Made by a program: the position numbers and the translations under genes
Assembly (NCBI RefSeq): GCF_008629695.1
Contig: NZ_VWSH01000004.1
Coordinates: 248,001-312,000 of the forward strand
Reading direction: 5' to 3'
Source: Taibaiella lutea
GTDB taxonomy: Bacteria > Bacteroidota > Bacteroidia > Chitinophagales > Chitinophagaceae
DNA: 64,000 nt
Part shown: positions 15,959 through 24,686 of the stretch, one piece after another
Layout: every line of letters begins with the position of its first letter
Numbering within the stretch: position 1 is the stretch's first letter
Notes under the pieces: generated by a model
Database searches by the model: none
What the model saw: the letters and a program-made list of their open reading frames with translations, nothing else
What the model was told of the DNA's origin: nothing

Positions 15959-18028
15959 ATGAAACATAAATACTGTTTTGCTACCTTCTTCCTGTTATAT
16001 TATGTCTTCCCTGCTTGCGGGCAGCAAGTTGCCGACAGCGTTGTACGACAACCCGAGAAACTTGCGGAAGTAGAGATTACGGGATATCCTTCCCCGCAGG
16101 CATTGGTTACGACGCCTGCTTCCGTCAGCATGATAGATAGTATGTTATTGCGTTTCAGGGTACAGCCTGCGCTTGTATCCTCCTTTAATATGGTGCCCGG
16201 TGTACGTATGGAAGAAAGGTCGCCCGGCAGCTACAGGCTTTCCATAAGGGGGAGTCTGCTGCGTTCGCCCTATGGTGTGAGGAATGTAAAAGTTTATCTG
16301 GATGATTTCCCGCTGACGGATGGCGGGGGCAATACTTATCTCAATTGCATTGATCTTACCAATAGCAGCCGCATAGAAATTATTAAAGGACCTGACGGAA
16401 GTTTGTTTGGTGCCAATACCGGAGGCGTGGTACATCTGATACCATCGGGTATCAATGAACCTGTAAAGCCGGCTATAAGTATAGGAGGCGGTTCTTACGG
16501 CATGTTTCATGAAGATGCAGAGGCAGGTGTGCAAATCGGTAAGCATGTGCTTGGTATTCAGGAATCTTATTACCGCTCCGACGGTTACCGCATCAACAGC
16601 GCCATGCATAAGGCGAATATCAGGCTTTCGGACAAGTGGCAATATGCTTCCAGAAGCAGTATAAAATTGTTTCTTTCTTACAGCGATTTGTATTATCAGA
16701 CACCCGGCGGCCTTACTTTGCAGCAGGAAGAGGATAATCCACGCAATGCCCGTCCGGCAACGGCAACATTGCCTTCTGCTGTTGCACAGAAAGCGGCTGT
16801 TTATACTAAACTGCTATTTGCAGGCATCACCCATAAGGTTGCATTGAACCCACATCTGGATCATGTGCTGTCCGTTTATGGTTCGCTGGTCGATTTCAAA
16901 AATCCTTTTATTACCAATTACGAAGTGCGCAAAGAAAATACGGAAGGTTTCAGGACTTATCTGGAATGGCATGACATTAAAACCACTGAAAGCAATTTTC
17001 ATTATACGCTTCATCTCGGGGCGGAATGGACGCAGAGCAATGCGGATATTCATAATTACGATAACAACGGCGGACTAAAGGGGAACTTGCAGGCACAGGA
17101 TAATATCACCAGCCCGCAATACTTTTTCTTTACAAGACTGAAAACCGAATTCATGCAGCGATGGATGGTCGAAGCTGCGGTGAGCCTTGGCTATGCGGGT
17201 TATCATTTCAAAGGACAGCCGCCTGTCGATGATCGTTTTCATCCGCAATGGATGCCGAAGCTTGCAACAAGTTATAAGCTTAATAACCATGTCGTCATAC
17301 GGGCATTGGTCAGCCGCGGTTATTCTACGCCGACTACAGCAGAGATAAGGCCGTCCAATAATCTGTTATATACGGGATTGCAGCCTGAATACGGCTGGAA
17401 TTATGAAGCAGGCATCAGGCTGAATATGTTGCAGCATCGCTTCATGGCTGAAGCGACTGTATTTCATTACAGGTTGCAGAATGCTATTGTCAGCCATCTG
17501 GATAACAGCGGGAATGCATTTTTTACCAATGCCGGCGGCACAAGGCAGACGGGCCTGGAAACAAATATCTCTTACAAGGTATGGAAAGAAAACAATCCTC
17601 AAAGTGTTGTGAGCGGGTTGTATTTTTTCAACAGCACGACCTGGAATGCTTTTTACTTCCGTGATTACCGTATTGATGATAATGATTATTCCGGCAACAG
17701 GCTAACGGGTGTTCCTGCTATTGTAAATATATTTGGCATCAGTTGCGATTTCATAAAAGGTTTTAATCTTTCTGCAACCTATAACCATACCGGCAACCTG
17801 CCTTTGAATGATGCCAATACAAGCTTTGCAGATCCTTATAATTTATTGCAGGCTTCTGTAGGAAAAGGTTTCAGGGTGCATGATACCGATATAAAACTGA
17901 GCATCGGCGTTGATAATCTTCTGAATGAAACGTATAGTCTTGGGAATGATATCAATGCCGCCGGGAACCGTTATTATAATCCGGCGGCAAAAAGAAATTT
18001 TATGGCTGAACTGAAAATAAGGTTTTAA
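15959..18028 (+). CDS. TonB-dependent outer-membrane receptor
   Basis: 689 residues. A signal peptide (1-21, ending CGQQ) precedes a plug domain (about 30-160) with the expected motifs NMVPGVRMEERSPG, SIRGS, VYLDDFPLTDGGG and RIEIIKGPDGSLFGANTGGVVHL (residues about 100-160). A beta-barrel runs to the terminal aromatic strand ending KIRF. There is no N-terminal carboxypeptidase-like domain and no SusD partner nearby, so it resembles siderophore or vitamin receptors more than SusC. The ligand cannot be told. It is divergent from the repair operon and followed by a repeat region. The first ATG directly precedes the signal peptide. Confidence 0.9.
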   Translation: MKHKYCFATFFLLYYVFPACGQQVADSVVRQPEKLAEVEITGYPSPQALVTTPASVSMIDSMLLRFRVQPALVSSFNMVPGVRMEERSPGSYRLSIRGSLLRSPYGVRNVKVYLDDFPLTDGGGNTYLNCIDLTNSSRIEIIKGPDGSLFGANTGGVVHLIPSGINEPVKPAISIGGGSYGMFHEDAEAGVQIGKHVLGIQESYYRSDGYRINSAMHKANIRLSDKWQYASRSSIKLFLSYSDLYYQTPGGLTLQQEEDNPRNARPATATLPSAVAQKAAVYTKLLFAGITHKVALNPHLDHVLSVYGSLVDFKNPFITNYEVRKENTEGFRTYLEWHDIKTTESNFHYTLHLGAEWTQSNADIHNYDNNGGLKGNLQAQDNITSPQYFFFTRLKTEFMQRWMVEAAVSLGYAGYHFKGQPPVDDRFHPQWMPKLATSYKLNNHVVIRALVSRGYSTPTTAEIRPSNNLLYTGLQPEYGWNYEAGIRLNMLQHRFMAEATVFHYRLQNAIVSHLDNSGNAFFTNAGGTRQTGLETNISYKVWKENNPQSVVSGLYFFNSTTWNAFYFRDYRIDDNDYSGNRLTGVPAIVNIFGISCDFIKGFNLSATYNHTGNLPLNDANTSFADPYNLLQASVGKGFRVHDTDIKLSIGVDNLLNETYSLGNDINAAGNRYYNPAAKRNFMAELKIRF

Positions 18029-18099
18029 GCAGAGTCAAACCTACTTACTTACATTATCATGAAATTTTACAATCCATATTGAGGGAAAGAGATTATTAA

Positions 18100-18272
18100 T
18101 TTATCCCGGAGGGATGTAATATCGGTAGCCTTTTTATTATCCGGTTAGGATTGTCCCGTAGGGACAACATTGCAATGCTAATCAACATTTTTTTGATAAT
18201 CTGACCCTTACAGGGGCACATGAATTACTTTTATACCGCTACTACTACCCATATTATATCCCTACGGGATAG
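18100..18272. repeat. REP-like palindromic cluster (CCCGTAGGGA family, copy 1)
   Basis: Several short palindromes are grouped: TATCCCGGAGGGAT near 18102, the perfect 17-base TTGTCCCGTAGGGACAA at 18151-18167, ACCCTTACAGGGG near 18204 and ATCCCTACGGGAT at 18259-18271. The two ends are roughly inverted relative to each other (GTAATATCGGTAGC against GCTACTACTACC). The 24.4-kb element has the same organisation and related sequence. Confidence 0.7.
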
Positions 18273-18317
18273 TCTGAACAATATGATAAGTTTGTTTTTC
18301 CGATATGGATAGCCTGC

Positions 18318-19841
18318 TTATGAAATATCTATTTTCTTAAGCGGCTTAACCGAAGGTCCGTTCAGCAACTGTCCGTCTGTATCGTAACGTGCGCCGTGAC
18401 AAGGGCAATCCCAGCTTTTTTCCGCGCTGTTCCAGGAAACGATGCAGCCTGCATGCGGACAAACGGGACTCAATGCTTTTAAAACACCATATTCATCTTT
18501 GTAAATGGCAATCTGCTTTTCCTGATATTTCACCACACGGCCTTCTTCTTTGCCTAAATCTGCAAACTCTTCCAGTGCTTCGACAGATAACCTGTCTGCT
18601 ATGAAATGTTTTGCTACATCCGCATTTTCAGTTACCATATTTTTGAAAGAAGCCATCAGCTTTAACCTCGAAGGTGCAAACAAATCAGCATAGGCGCTTT
18701 CTCCGGTAATAATAAGGTCGGCAATGATGTGTCCCGCAAGCGTGCCGAAAATCATACCATTGCCGCCATAGCCGGTTGCAACATACAGGTGCTCATTACC
18801 GCCCGGATATTTGCCTATATACGGCAGCCCGTCGGCTGATTCATAATACTGCGACGACCATTTATAATCGATAGTACGTACATCGTAGTGTTTACGGATA
18901 TAAGCTTCAAGTTCGGTGAAAATATGCTCCGTATTTTCATTATGTCCCGTTTTATGGTCATTCCCACCTACAAGCAATATCTTTTTATCATCCAGATAAA
19001 CCGTCCTGAAATAATGGTAAGGCTCCTCGCAGTCATAAGCCAATGCTTCGGGGTATTGGTGTTCATCATTTAACGTTACGCCTAAAAGGTAAGTCCTGTA
19101 AGGCGCACACTTAAAACTCAGTATGCTTATGCCGGGTGGTACATGTGTGGCGTAAACAACGGAAGCTGCTTTGTAAACGGCATCCGGTGTATGAACTTCC
19201 TGTGTTCCGTTTTTATCTTCGACCTTACTTACCAATGCATGTTCTTTTATAATGCCGCCTTTTTCCGTAAACGCTTCGGTTAATGCAAGCAGATAATTGA
19301 CAGGATGGAATTGTGCCTGTCCTGAGAATTGAATCGCTTTGATAAAAGGTACAGGCACAGGTATTGTATCGACCGGCGATACATCAAGGCCGACTTTCTG
19401 AAGCCCGTCATAAATGTCGTCCAGGTCTTTTACCTGTTCTTCATTTTCTGCATAAAGGAACCCGTCTTTATATTCAAAATCACAATTGATTTTATAATGA
19501 TCGATATTCCTTTTGATAAGTGCTATGGCCTGTTTTGTGCCCTGCGCCAGCAATTGTGCATTATCTTCCCCAAATCCTTTGATAACGGCATTATAAGGCG
19601 TATCCAGGACCGTATTAAGATGTGCCGTTGTAGCCGATGTTGTTCCGTAACCAATATTGCTGGCTTCCAGTATCAGGCATTTTTTACCTCTTTCCTGTAA
19701 AGAAAGTGCTGTGGTAAGCCCTGTAATTCCGGCGCCTATTATAATGGCATCAAAATCATCATTCTCATTCGGAGATTCATTCAGGTTCACAAAGGGAATA
19801 ACATCCTGCCATATACTTAAAGTCTTGCTGTCTCTTATCAT
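18318..19841 (-). CDS. FAD-dependent oxidoreductase with C-terminal Rieske [2Fe-2S] domain
   Basis: 507 residues from the ATG at 19841; a longer start at 19877 would overlap the upstream membrane-protein gene. The N-terminal Rossmann motif DAIIIGAGITGLTTALSL (31-48) with a following acidic position marks a DAO/GlpO-type FAD domain. Later TGYGGNGMIFGTLAGH is the second FAD contact. The C-terminus is a Rieske domain with CPHAGC at 461-466 and CPCHGARYD at 479-487, the Cys-x-His and Cys-x2-His cluster ligands. Such fusions are widespread but their substrate is unknown. It is probably cytoplasmic, as no signal peptide is seen. It lies directly downstream of a small membrane protein gene on the same strand. 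Confidence 0.9.
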   Translation of the reverse strand: MIRDSKTLSIWQDVIPFVNLNESPNENDDFDAIIIGAGITGLTTALSLQERGKKCLILEASNIGYGTTSATTAHLNTVLDTPYNAVIKGFGEDNAQLLAQGTKQAIALIKRNIDHYKINCDFEYKDGFLYAENEEQVKDLDDIYDGLQKVGLDVSPVDTIPVPVPFIKAIQFSGQAQFHPVNYLLALTEAFTEKGGIIKEHALVSKVEDKNGTQEVHTPDAVYKAASVVYATHVPPGISILSFKCAPYRTYLLGVTLNDEHQYPEALAYDCEEPYHYFRTVYLDDKKILLVGGNDHKTGHNENTEHIFTELEAYIRKHYDVRTIDYKWSSQYYESADGLPYIGKYPGGNEHLYVATGYGGNGMIFGTLAGHIIADLIITGESAYADLFAPSRLKLMASFKNMVTENADVAKHFIADRLSVEALEEFADLGKEEGRVVKYQEKQIAIYKDEYGVLKALSPVCPHAGCIVSWNSAEKSWDCPCHGARYDTDGQLLNGPSVKPLKKIDIS

Positions 19842-19866
19842 AAATTTGTGTTGATTATTTTTCAGG

Positions 19867-20346
19867 TCAACCTGCAATGAAGCCTATCAGTTTGAATCCT
19901 AACTGCATTCCCGCACCGAAAATGATATGTGCAATGAATATACACACCAGGTATAATTTCAGGTTTATAACGGGAGATAAGGGATGAAGTTTTATAAAGG
20001 AAAACCAGAAAATGGCTGCAACAATACCCGCAAAAAAGCCAAAGGTCAATGCATCCTTTAATGACGAATAAGCATCGCTGTTCATCTTCAATATCAGGAG
20101 ATATATAAATGCAAACACGATTCCTATGGCATAGTGGGATATGCTGCCCCATAACATAGTACTAAAGCTTCTTGAAGGAGTACCCGAGGGTTTTGTCCTC
20201 ATGGTTACCAATGAACCTAAAATACTTGGCACACGTAAGTTATAGCCTGTTATGCGCGACATAGCATTCATAAAAAGTGTCATTATAAAAGTACCTGTTA
20301 TGCCTCCGGCTGTAGCAAGCAGCAATTCCGTTATTCCGTTTTTCAT
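19867..20346 (-). CDS. Small four-helix integral membrane protein
   Basis: 159 residues from the ATG at 20346. The longer frame to 20451 overlaps the lipoprotein gene and lacks sense. Four hydrophobic segments are visible (about residues 8-28, 65-85, 98-118 and 128-150), with a Gly-rich first helix (LLATAGGITGTFIMTLFMNA) and a loop containing RVPSILGSLVTMRTKPSGTPS. It resembles DUF2938/YagU-type membrane proteins in layout, but I cannot make that call firmly. It is co-directional with the FAD/Rieske gene 25 bases downstream and may form a membrane partner for it. Confidence 0.7.
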   Translation of the reverse strand: MKNGITELLLATAGGITGTFIMTLFMNAMSRITGYNLRVPSILGSLVTMRTKPSGTPSRSFSTMLWGSISHYAIGIVFAFIYLLILKMNSDAYSSLKDALTFGFFAGIVAAIFWFSFIKLHPLSPVINLKLYLVCIFIAHIIFGAGMQLGFKLIGFIAG

Positions 20347-20356
20347 AAAGCAATTA

Positions 20357-20593
20357 TTACTTGTTTGGTGCAGGAATGCTGTCTCCTCCCGGCGTATTGG
20401 CCCGGTATCCTTCGCCTTGGTTTGCATCGGGAAGCATAGGTGCCGTATCATCTTTTCCGTACTCTACAGGCGCTGTTCCATTTACATTGGTGGAATCTAT
20501 CGGAGTGCTGGCGGCTTCGGGATTGGAATTGCAGGAATAAACGCCCGCAGACGAAAGGAGCATAGTGTAAAACAGGAATCGTTGCATTGTCAT
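20357..20593 (-). CDS. Small putative lipoprotein
   Basis: 78 residues. A short hydrophobic N-terminus (FLFYTMLLSSAGVYS) leads into Cys21, a plausible lipoprotein signal, followed by a Pro/Asp/Thr-rich low-complexity tail with no fold expected. It begins the minus-strand group that continues with the membrane protein and the FAD/Rieske enzyme. The ATG at 20587 (third codon) is an equally good start. No function is assigned. Confidence 0.6.
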   Translation of the reverse strand: MTMQRFLFYTMLLSSAGVYSCNSNPEAASTPIDSTNVNGTAPVEYGKDDTAPMLPDANQGEGYRANTPGGDSIPAPNK

Positions 20594-20693
20594 TGGATTT
20601 TATAATTCAAGAACACATTTTAAAATAAAAGGTTCTTGAATCCGCTTGTCTAAAATATTCTTAACGCCCGAAGCACGTTAATGAAACTTTGTT

Positions 20694-20701
20694 TAGCTTT
20701 G
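20694..20701 (+). promoter_or_regulatory. Bacteroidota-type -7 element before the LexA-like gene
   Basis: TAGCTTTG matches the TAnnTTTG element of Bacteroidota sigma-ABfr promoters, 45 bases before the chosen ATG at 20746. No TTTG at the usual -33 spacing is present, so this is weak. It would exclude the ORF start at 20689. Confidence 0.3.
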
Positions 20702-20745
20702 CTATTATTAATGACTTTGTTCAGATACTTATAATATCATACCCG

Positions 20746-21552
20746 ATGATTTCACAACAGAACTTCTGGCCTACCAATCTCAAAAAACTAAGAAACAGGA
20801 AAAACATGAGCCAGGAATCCCTTGCCCTGCTTCTTAATATGAGCCGTTCCAAGTATAATGCACATGAAAGCGGGCAGACCGTGAATCCCGTTGTGGAAGA
20901 TCTTTTCAGGATATCCGATTATTTTGGCATGAGCATAGACAGCTTACTGAGGGTAGATCTTACCAAATTGTCGGAATCGAAAATAAGGGAGCTTGAAGAA
21001 GGAAATGATTTATACCGTAAAGGCACGCAATTGCGCGTTTTGTCTGTAACGGTAGATAAAAACGATACGGAAAATGTGGAATATGTTCCGGTAAAAGCAA
21101 AAGCAGGTTACAGAAACGGTTTCAGCGATCCTGAATTTATTGCCGCCTTACCGAAATTCTCCATGCCCAATCTTCCGAAATCGGCTATGTTCCGGATGTT
21201 TCCCACCACTGGCGATTCCATGCTGCCCATTCCTGAAGGTGCGGACGTTATCGGCAGCTTTGTTCAGGACTGGACCAATATAAAACCGAGAACCATGTGC
21301 ATTGTGATTCTTAAAGGAGAACAGGATATGGTATTCAAACAGGTTACGCAGCAGGATGAAGGGTTTCTGCTGGAATCGTTGAACACCGTTTATCAACCTT
21401 ATACCGTTCCGGCTTCCGATGTGCTGGAAATATGGAAGTTTTATAGTTATCAGACCAATGAAATACCGGAGCAGCAAACCGACCTGCAAACTATGGCAAA
21501 AGCCATTAAGGAAATCAGGGACGACTTAAAAATAATGAAGACAAAGAAATAG
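20746..21552 (+). CDS. XRE-family repressor with LexA-like S24 peptidase domain
   Basis: 268 residues from the ATG at 20746. The helix-turn-helix is at about 10-65 (NLKKLRNRKNMSQESLALLL, then SRSKYNAHESG). An S24 autoprotease domain follows, with cleavage site KAKAG-Y (Ala120-Gly121), catalytic Ser158 in TGDSMLP and Lys198 in VFKQV. The C-terminal tail is helical. Such proteins repress DNA until RecA-like signals trigger self-cleavage. The gene is followed on the same strand by alkB and DUF763, which suggests a DNA-damage-responsive regulator. Its targets cannot be read from the sequence. Confidence 0.9.
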   Translation: MISQQNFWPTNLKKLRNRKNMSQESLALLLNMSRSKYNAHESGQTVNPVVEDLFRISDYFGMSIDSLLRVDLTKLSESKIRELEEGNDLYRKGTQLRVLSVTVDKNDTENVEYVPVKAKAGYRNGFSDPEFIAALPKFSMPNLPKSAMFRMFPTTGDSMLPIPEGADVIGSFVQDWTNIKPRTMCIVILKGEQDMVFKQVTQQDEGFLLESLNTVYQPYTVPASDVLEIWKFYSYQTNEIPEQQTDLQTMAKAIKEIRDDLKIMKTKK

Positions 21553-21619
21553 AAAGGCTGCGTTGCATGTTCTGTAAGTTTAGTGTATTATATAGTGTAA
21601 TGAGTTTAAGAAGGTAAAA

Positions 21620-22225
21620 ATGAAAGAGGCACAGCTAAAATTATTTGACGATATACCGCAACTCATGTTGCCGGCTGATTTGATGGAATACACAAGAGGT
21701 TTTATAGAAACGGATTTCTGCGATTATTGCTTTCATAAATTCGTTAATGAAATGCCCTGGCAGCAACAGAAAATAATGATGTATGAGAAGGAGGTAACGG
21801 CGCCACGCCTTTCCGTCTGGATAGGAGAAAGAACCATCCGTCCTGATGATAAACGAACGCCGCTGCCCTGGGTTCCTGAATTATTAGACATTAAGGAAAA
21901 GGTGGAAGCCTATACCGGTACTGCTTTTAATGGTGTGCTGCTGAATTATTACAGAGACGGAAACGATTCTGTAGCATGGCATAACGACAAAGACACCATT
22001 CCCGGACTGAAAACGGAAATAGCCTCTGTCAGCATTGGTCAGGAACGCAATTTCGATTTCCGGAATAAGGCCAATCATAAACAGCAATATTCCATTAAGC
22101 TCGAACACGGTTCTTTATTGCTGATGAAAGGCGATTTGCAGCAATCATGGGAACACAGGATTGCCAAATCAAAGACATCTATGAAAGGCAGGATTAACCT
22201 TACTTTCCGGAAGGTAGTTGTGTAA
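21620..22225 (+). CDS. alkB: AlkB-family alpha-ketoglutarate-dependent DNA/RNA dealkylase
   Basis: 201 residues, the usual length of the short AlkB/ALKBH2-like group. The iron ligands are His121 and Asp123 in SVAWHNDKD and His179 in SWEHRIAK. Arg191 in MKGRINLTFR would hold 2-oxoglutarate. RLSVWIGE and NGVLLNYYRDG are other family landmarks. The enzyme oxidatively removes methyl groups from bases such as 1-methyladenine. It lies 67 bases after a LexA-like repressor and 38 bases before a DUF763 gene, giving a small repair-themed group on the plus strand. Confidence 0.93.
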   Translation: MKEAQLKLFDDIPQLMLPADLMEYTRGFIETDFCDYCFHKFVNEMPWQQQKIMMYEKEVTAPRLSVWIGERTIRPDDKRTPLPWVPELLDIKEKVEAYTGTAFNGVLLNYYRDGNDSVAWHNDKDTIPGLKTEIASVSIGQERNFDFRNKANHKQQYSIKLEHGSLLLMKGDLQQSWEHRIAKSKTSMKGRINLTFRKVVV

Positions 22226-22263
22226 ATAGCTGCAACTATAATAAATCTAACGAACGCTACAAT

Positions 22264-23475
22264 ATGTCGAAAAAAGGATATGCAGATATGCCCTTGCATT
22301 ACGGAAAAGTGCCGCAATGGCTCGCTTCAAGGATGAGCATGCTGGGCGGCGCTATTGTGGAAGCTATTGTAATGGAATACGGCAGAGGCATGCTGCTGCG
22401 AAAAATCAGCGATCCATTCTGGTTTCAGTCGCTTGGTTGCGTGCTGGGCATGGACTGGCATTCTTCAGGAATAACGACTTCCGTAATGGGCGCTTTAAAA
22501 CATTCGGTTAATAAAAAAGCAGATACCCTCGGCGTATATATTTGTGGCGGAAGAGGCAGGTATTCAAGAGAAACACCGAAGGAACTGACCGACATCGGGT
22601 ATAAGACGGGCATTGATGCGCAAAGGATGATATACAACAGCAGGTTGTCTGCCAAGGTGGACAACACAGCTATTCAGGATGGCTTTAATTTATACCTGCA
22701 TTCTTTTATTGTTACGACAGATAATGAATGGTGCGTGATACAGCAAGGCATGAATACCGATACAAGGGTTGCAAGGCGATATCACTGGCATTCGCCCGCT
22801 GTACATTCATTTACGGAACAGCCGCATAGTTTTATTTACGGTAAAAATCAGGGAGAGATACTTAACCTTACCGATAAATCGGCAGCCATTACCAAACAAG
22901 GCATTTTACAACTTACTAAAGAAGACCCTAAATATCTACTTGCTGAAATTCCGGCATTAATCATGCCTTCGCATCATGATGTTCGAGAAAAAGATGTTAA
23001 TATTAAAAGACTCGGAGCTGCATTGGCACTGGCACAGGAAAAAGGTGTTAATGATATGGAGTCCTTATTGCTGCTGGAAGGGGTCGGGCCACGCACTATT
23101 CAGTCCCTGGCGCTGGTGAGCGAGGTAATACATGGTACGCCCTCCCGGTTCAAAGATCCTGCCAGGTTCTCTTTTGCGCATGGCGGGAAAGACGGGCATC
23201 CTTTTCCTGTTCCTGAAAAAGTATATGACGAGACGATTGCTGTTCTTCAGAAATCTATAGAAAAAGCAAAGCTTGGAAACACTGATAAGACGGAAGCGCT
23301 GATGAAATTACATGTCACTGCAAAAAATATAGAAAAAGATTTCACGCCTAACAACAGGTTTGACGAGCTTATAAAAGAAGAAAGGGATAATTCATGGAAA
23401 TATGGCGGCAGAACCGTTTACGGGCGCGCTGTTAAACCCGAAAGCACAGTAAAGCAACTGAATCTTTTTAGCTGA
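22264..23475 (+). CDS. DUF763 domain-containing protein
   Basis: 403 residues. The N-terminus carries the DUF763 hallmark KGYADMPLHYGKVPQWL (residues 4-20), then VMEYGRGMLLRKISDPFWFQ and a DWHSSGITTSV segment. The middle has CVIQQGMNTDTRVARRYHWH, and the C-terminal part has a helix-hairpin-helix-like LLLEGVGPRTIQSLAL. The family is widespread in archaea and bacteria and is often found near DNA repair genes. Its reaction is not known to me; the HhH element suggests nucleic acid binding. It sits 38 bases after alkB on the same strand, in keeping with co-expression. Confidence 0.88.
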   Translation: MSKKGYADMPLHYGKVPQWLASRMSMLGGAIVEAIVMEYGRGMLLRKISDPFWFQSLGCVLGMDWHSSGITTSVMGALKHSVNKKADTLGVYICGGRGRYSRETPKELTDIGYKTGIDAQRMIYNSRLSAKVDNTAIQDGFNLYLHSFIVTTDNEWCVIQQGMNTDTRVARRYHWHSPAVHSFTEQPHSFIYGKNQGEILNLTDKSAAITKQGILQLTKEDPKYLLAEIPALIMPSHHDVREKDVNIKRLGAALALAQEKGVNDMESLLLLEGVGPRTIQSLALVSEVIHGTPSRFKDPARFSFAHGGKDGHPFPVPEKVYDETIAVLQKSIEKAKLGNTDKTEALMKLHVTAKNIEKDFTPNNRFDELIKEERDNSWKYGGRTVYGRAVKPESTVKQLNLFS

Positions 23476-23583
23476 AACAATATAGCTTCGAACATCGGAA
23501 CTGTTCCAAAAACGTTAATACCGCAATAGCTTTCAACAAAACGAAAGCCTGCTTGTTTCTATTGGATATCAACTGATTTTATT

Positions 23584-24048
23584 ATGGATATCAATATGCA
23601 GCGGCTTCAGGTTACCAGTACTGAATTCGAAGAAGAGGGCTGGATTCCGTCACAGTTTACATGCGAAGGTGAAGGCACTAATCCCCCCATCAAAATAAGG
23701 TCAATTCCTGCTGAAGCGCAAAGTCTTGTATTGCTGCTCGAAGATCCCGACGCACCCGGCGGAACATTTGACCATTGGGTGATGTGGAATATAGATGTCA
23801 ATGGTGATATTGCCGCCGACAGCTGTCCCGGCATTTGCGGTCTGAACAGTAAAGGTACGGTAGGATACTACCCGCCCTGCCCGCCGGAGGGAAGCCACAG
23901 ATATATTTTCGTTGTTTTTGCATTAAATAAAAATCTGCCTTTACAAGAGGGTAGCAGCAAAAAACAATTACTTGAAAGCATTGAAGGCGCCGTAATAGCC
24001 AAAGGCACGCTTACGGGCAGATACGAGAAGCAGGATAAGAAAGCTTAA
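23584..24048 (+). CDS. YbhB/YbcL-family PEBP-like protein
   Basis: 154 residues without a signal peptide. The phosphatidylethanolamine-binding protein fold is marked by FTCEGEGTNPPIKI, LEDPDAPGGTFDHWVMWNI (residues about 52-70) and PPEGSHRYIFVVFAL. The Asp-Pro-Asp-Ala-Pro and GSHRY motifs form the anion-binding pocket. Bacterial members are described as Raf-kinase-inhibitor-like, but their role is uncertain. An ATG at the fifth codon is an alternative start. It stands 108 bases after DUF763 and is probably a separate unit. Confidence 0.92.
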   Translation: MDINMQRLQVTSTEFEEEGWIPSQFTCEGEGTNPPIKIRSIPAEAQSLVLLLEDPDAPGGTFDHWVMWNIDVNGDIAADSCPGICGLNSKGTVGYYPPCPPEGSHRYIFVVFALNKNLPLQEGSSKKQLLESIEGAVIAKGTLTGRYEKQDKKA

Positions 24049-24087
24049 TAACAATTACATACATCAACATTTCTAAAAACAAATTTT

Positions 24088-24309
24088 ATGAAAAAACTAA
24101 TGTTAGCTGCCTTGACGGTTATCTGTATTTCAGGTATTTCCTTCAGCCAGCAGGATTCAACAATGACGAAGAACAAGGCTCAGAAAGAACAAAAGGATAA
24201 CAACACAAAGGACAATAAAAGCAATTCGTCCGGAAAAAAAATGAAAAAGCAAAAGACCGATAGCGTCAATAGCAATATGGACACGACCACAAGGATTGAG
24301 ACAAGATAA
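24088..24309 (+). CDS. Small secreted Lys/Asn/Asp-rich protein
   Basis: 73 residues. A clear signal peptide (1-20, LMLAALTVICISGISFS) precedes a highly charged, disordered tail rich in Lys, Asn, Asp, Ser and Thr with no predicted fold. It is 39 bases downstream of the PEBP gene and followed by a strong hairpin terminator, so it ends a transcript. I do not recognise it. Short secreted proteins of this sort are common in Bacteroidota and their role is unknown. Confidence 0.65.
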   Translation: MKKLMLAALTVICISGISFSQQDSTMTKNKAQKEQKDNNTKDNKSNSSGKKMKKQKTDSVNSNMDTTTRIETR

Positions 24310-24321
24310 AAGCTTGCAATG

Positions 24322-24363
24322 AAAAGACGAAGGGCAAACATATATGTTTGTCCTTCGTCTTTT
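24322..24363 (+). terminator. Intrinsic terminator after the small secreted protein gene
   Basis: A 19-bp stem (24322-24340 with 24345-24363, one G-U pair) with a four-base loop ends in TTTT. It starts 13 bases after the stop codon at 24309. Confidence 0.85.
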
Positions 24364-24386
24364 ATAGTATTTTAAATTAAAGGAAT

Positions 24387-24648
24387 TGATTATCCGCATG
24401 TAGGAAACAAAATATTTAGATTATTCCGTAGGGATTTAATACCGGTAGAATATATTATTCCGCTTTATCAAGACCCCATCGGGGTCATATTGCATCATTG
24501 CAAATGGACAAAAACAAATGCGGCTATCCAATCTTGTCCCTACAGGACAAACCAATAATATGTAATCTACATTGCTACCAATATTAAATCCCTATGGGAT
24601 AAATTCGGTTTATTGTTTGCTGTTTTGTTTCCTACATGCGGATATTCA
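24387..24648. mobile_element. MITE-like element with 26-bp terminal inverted repeats, containing REP palindromes (copy 2)
   Basis: The ends are inverted copies: 24387-24412 and 24623-24648 match over 26 bases with one mismatch, and the inner 22 bases (TATCCGCATGTAGGAAACAA and two more) are perfect. Inside are CCGTAGGGAT, CCCCATCGGGG, TTGTCCCTACAGGACAA and ATCCCTATGGGAT, the same palindrome set as at 18.1-18.3 kb. No coding frame is present. No clear target duplication can be seen. Confidence 0.65.
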
Positions 24649-24686
24649 TATTAAATAAAATGAAGTTATTATAAGAACTGTGTGAA

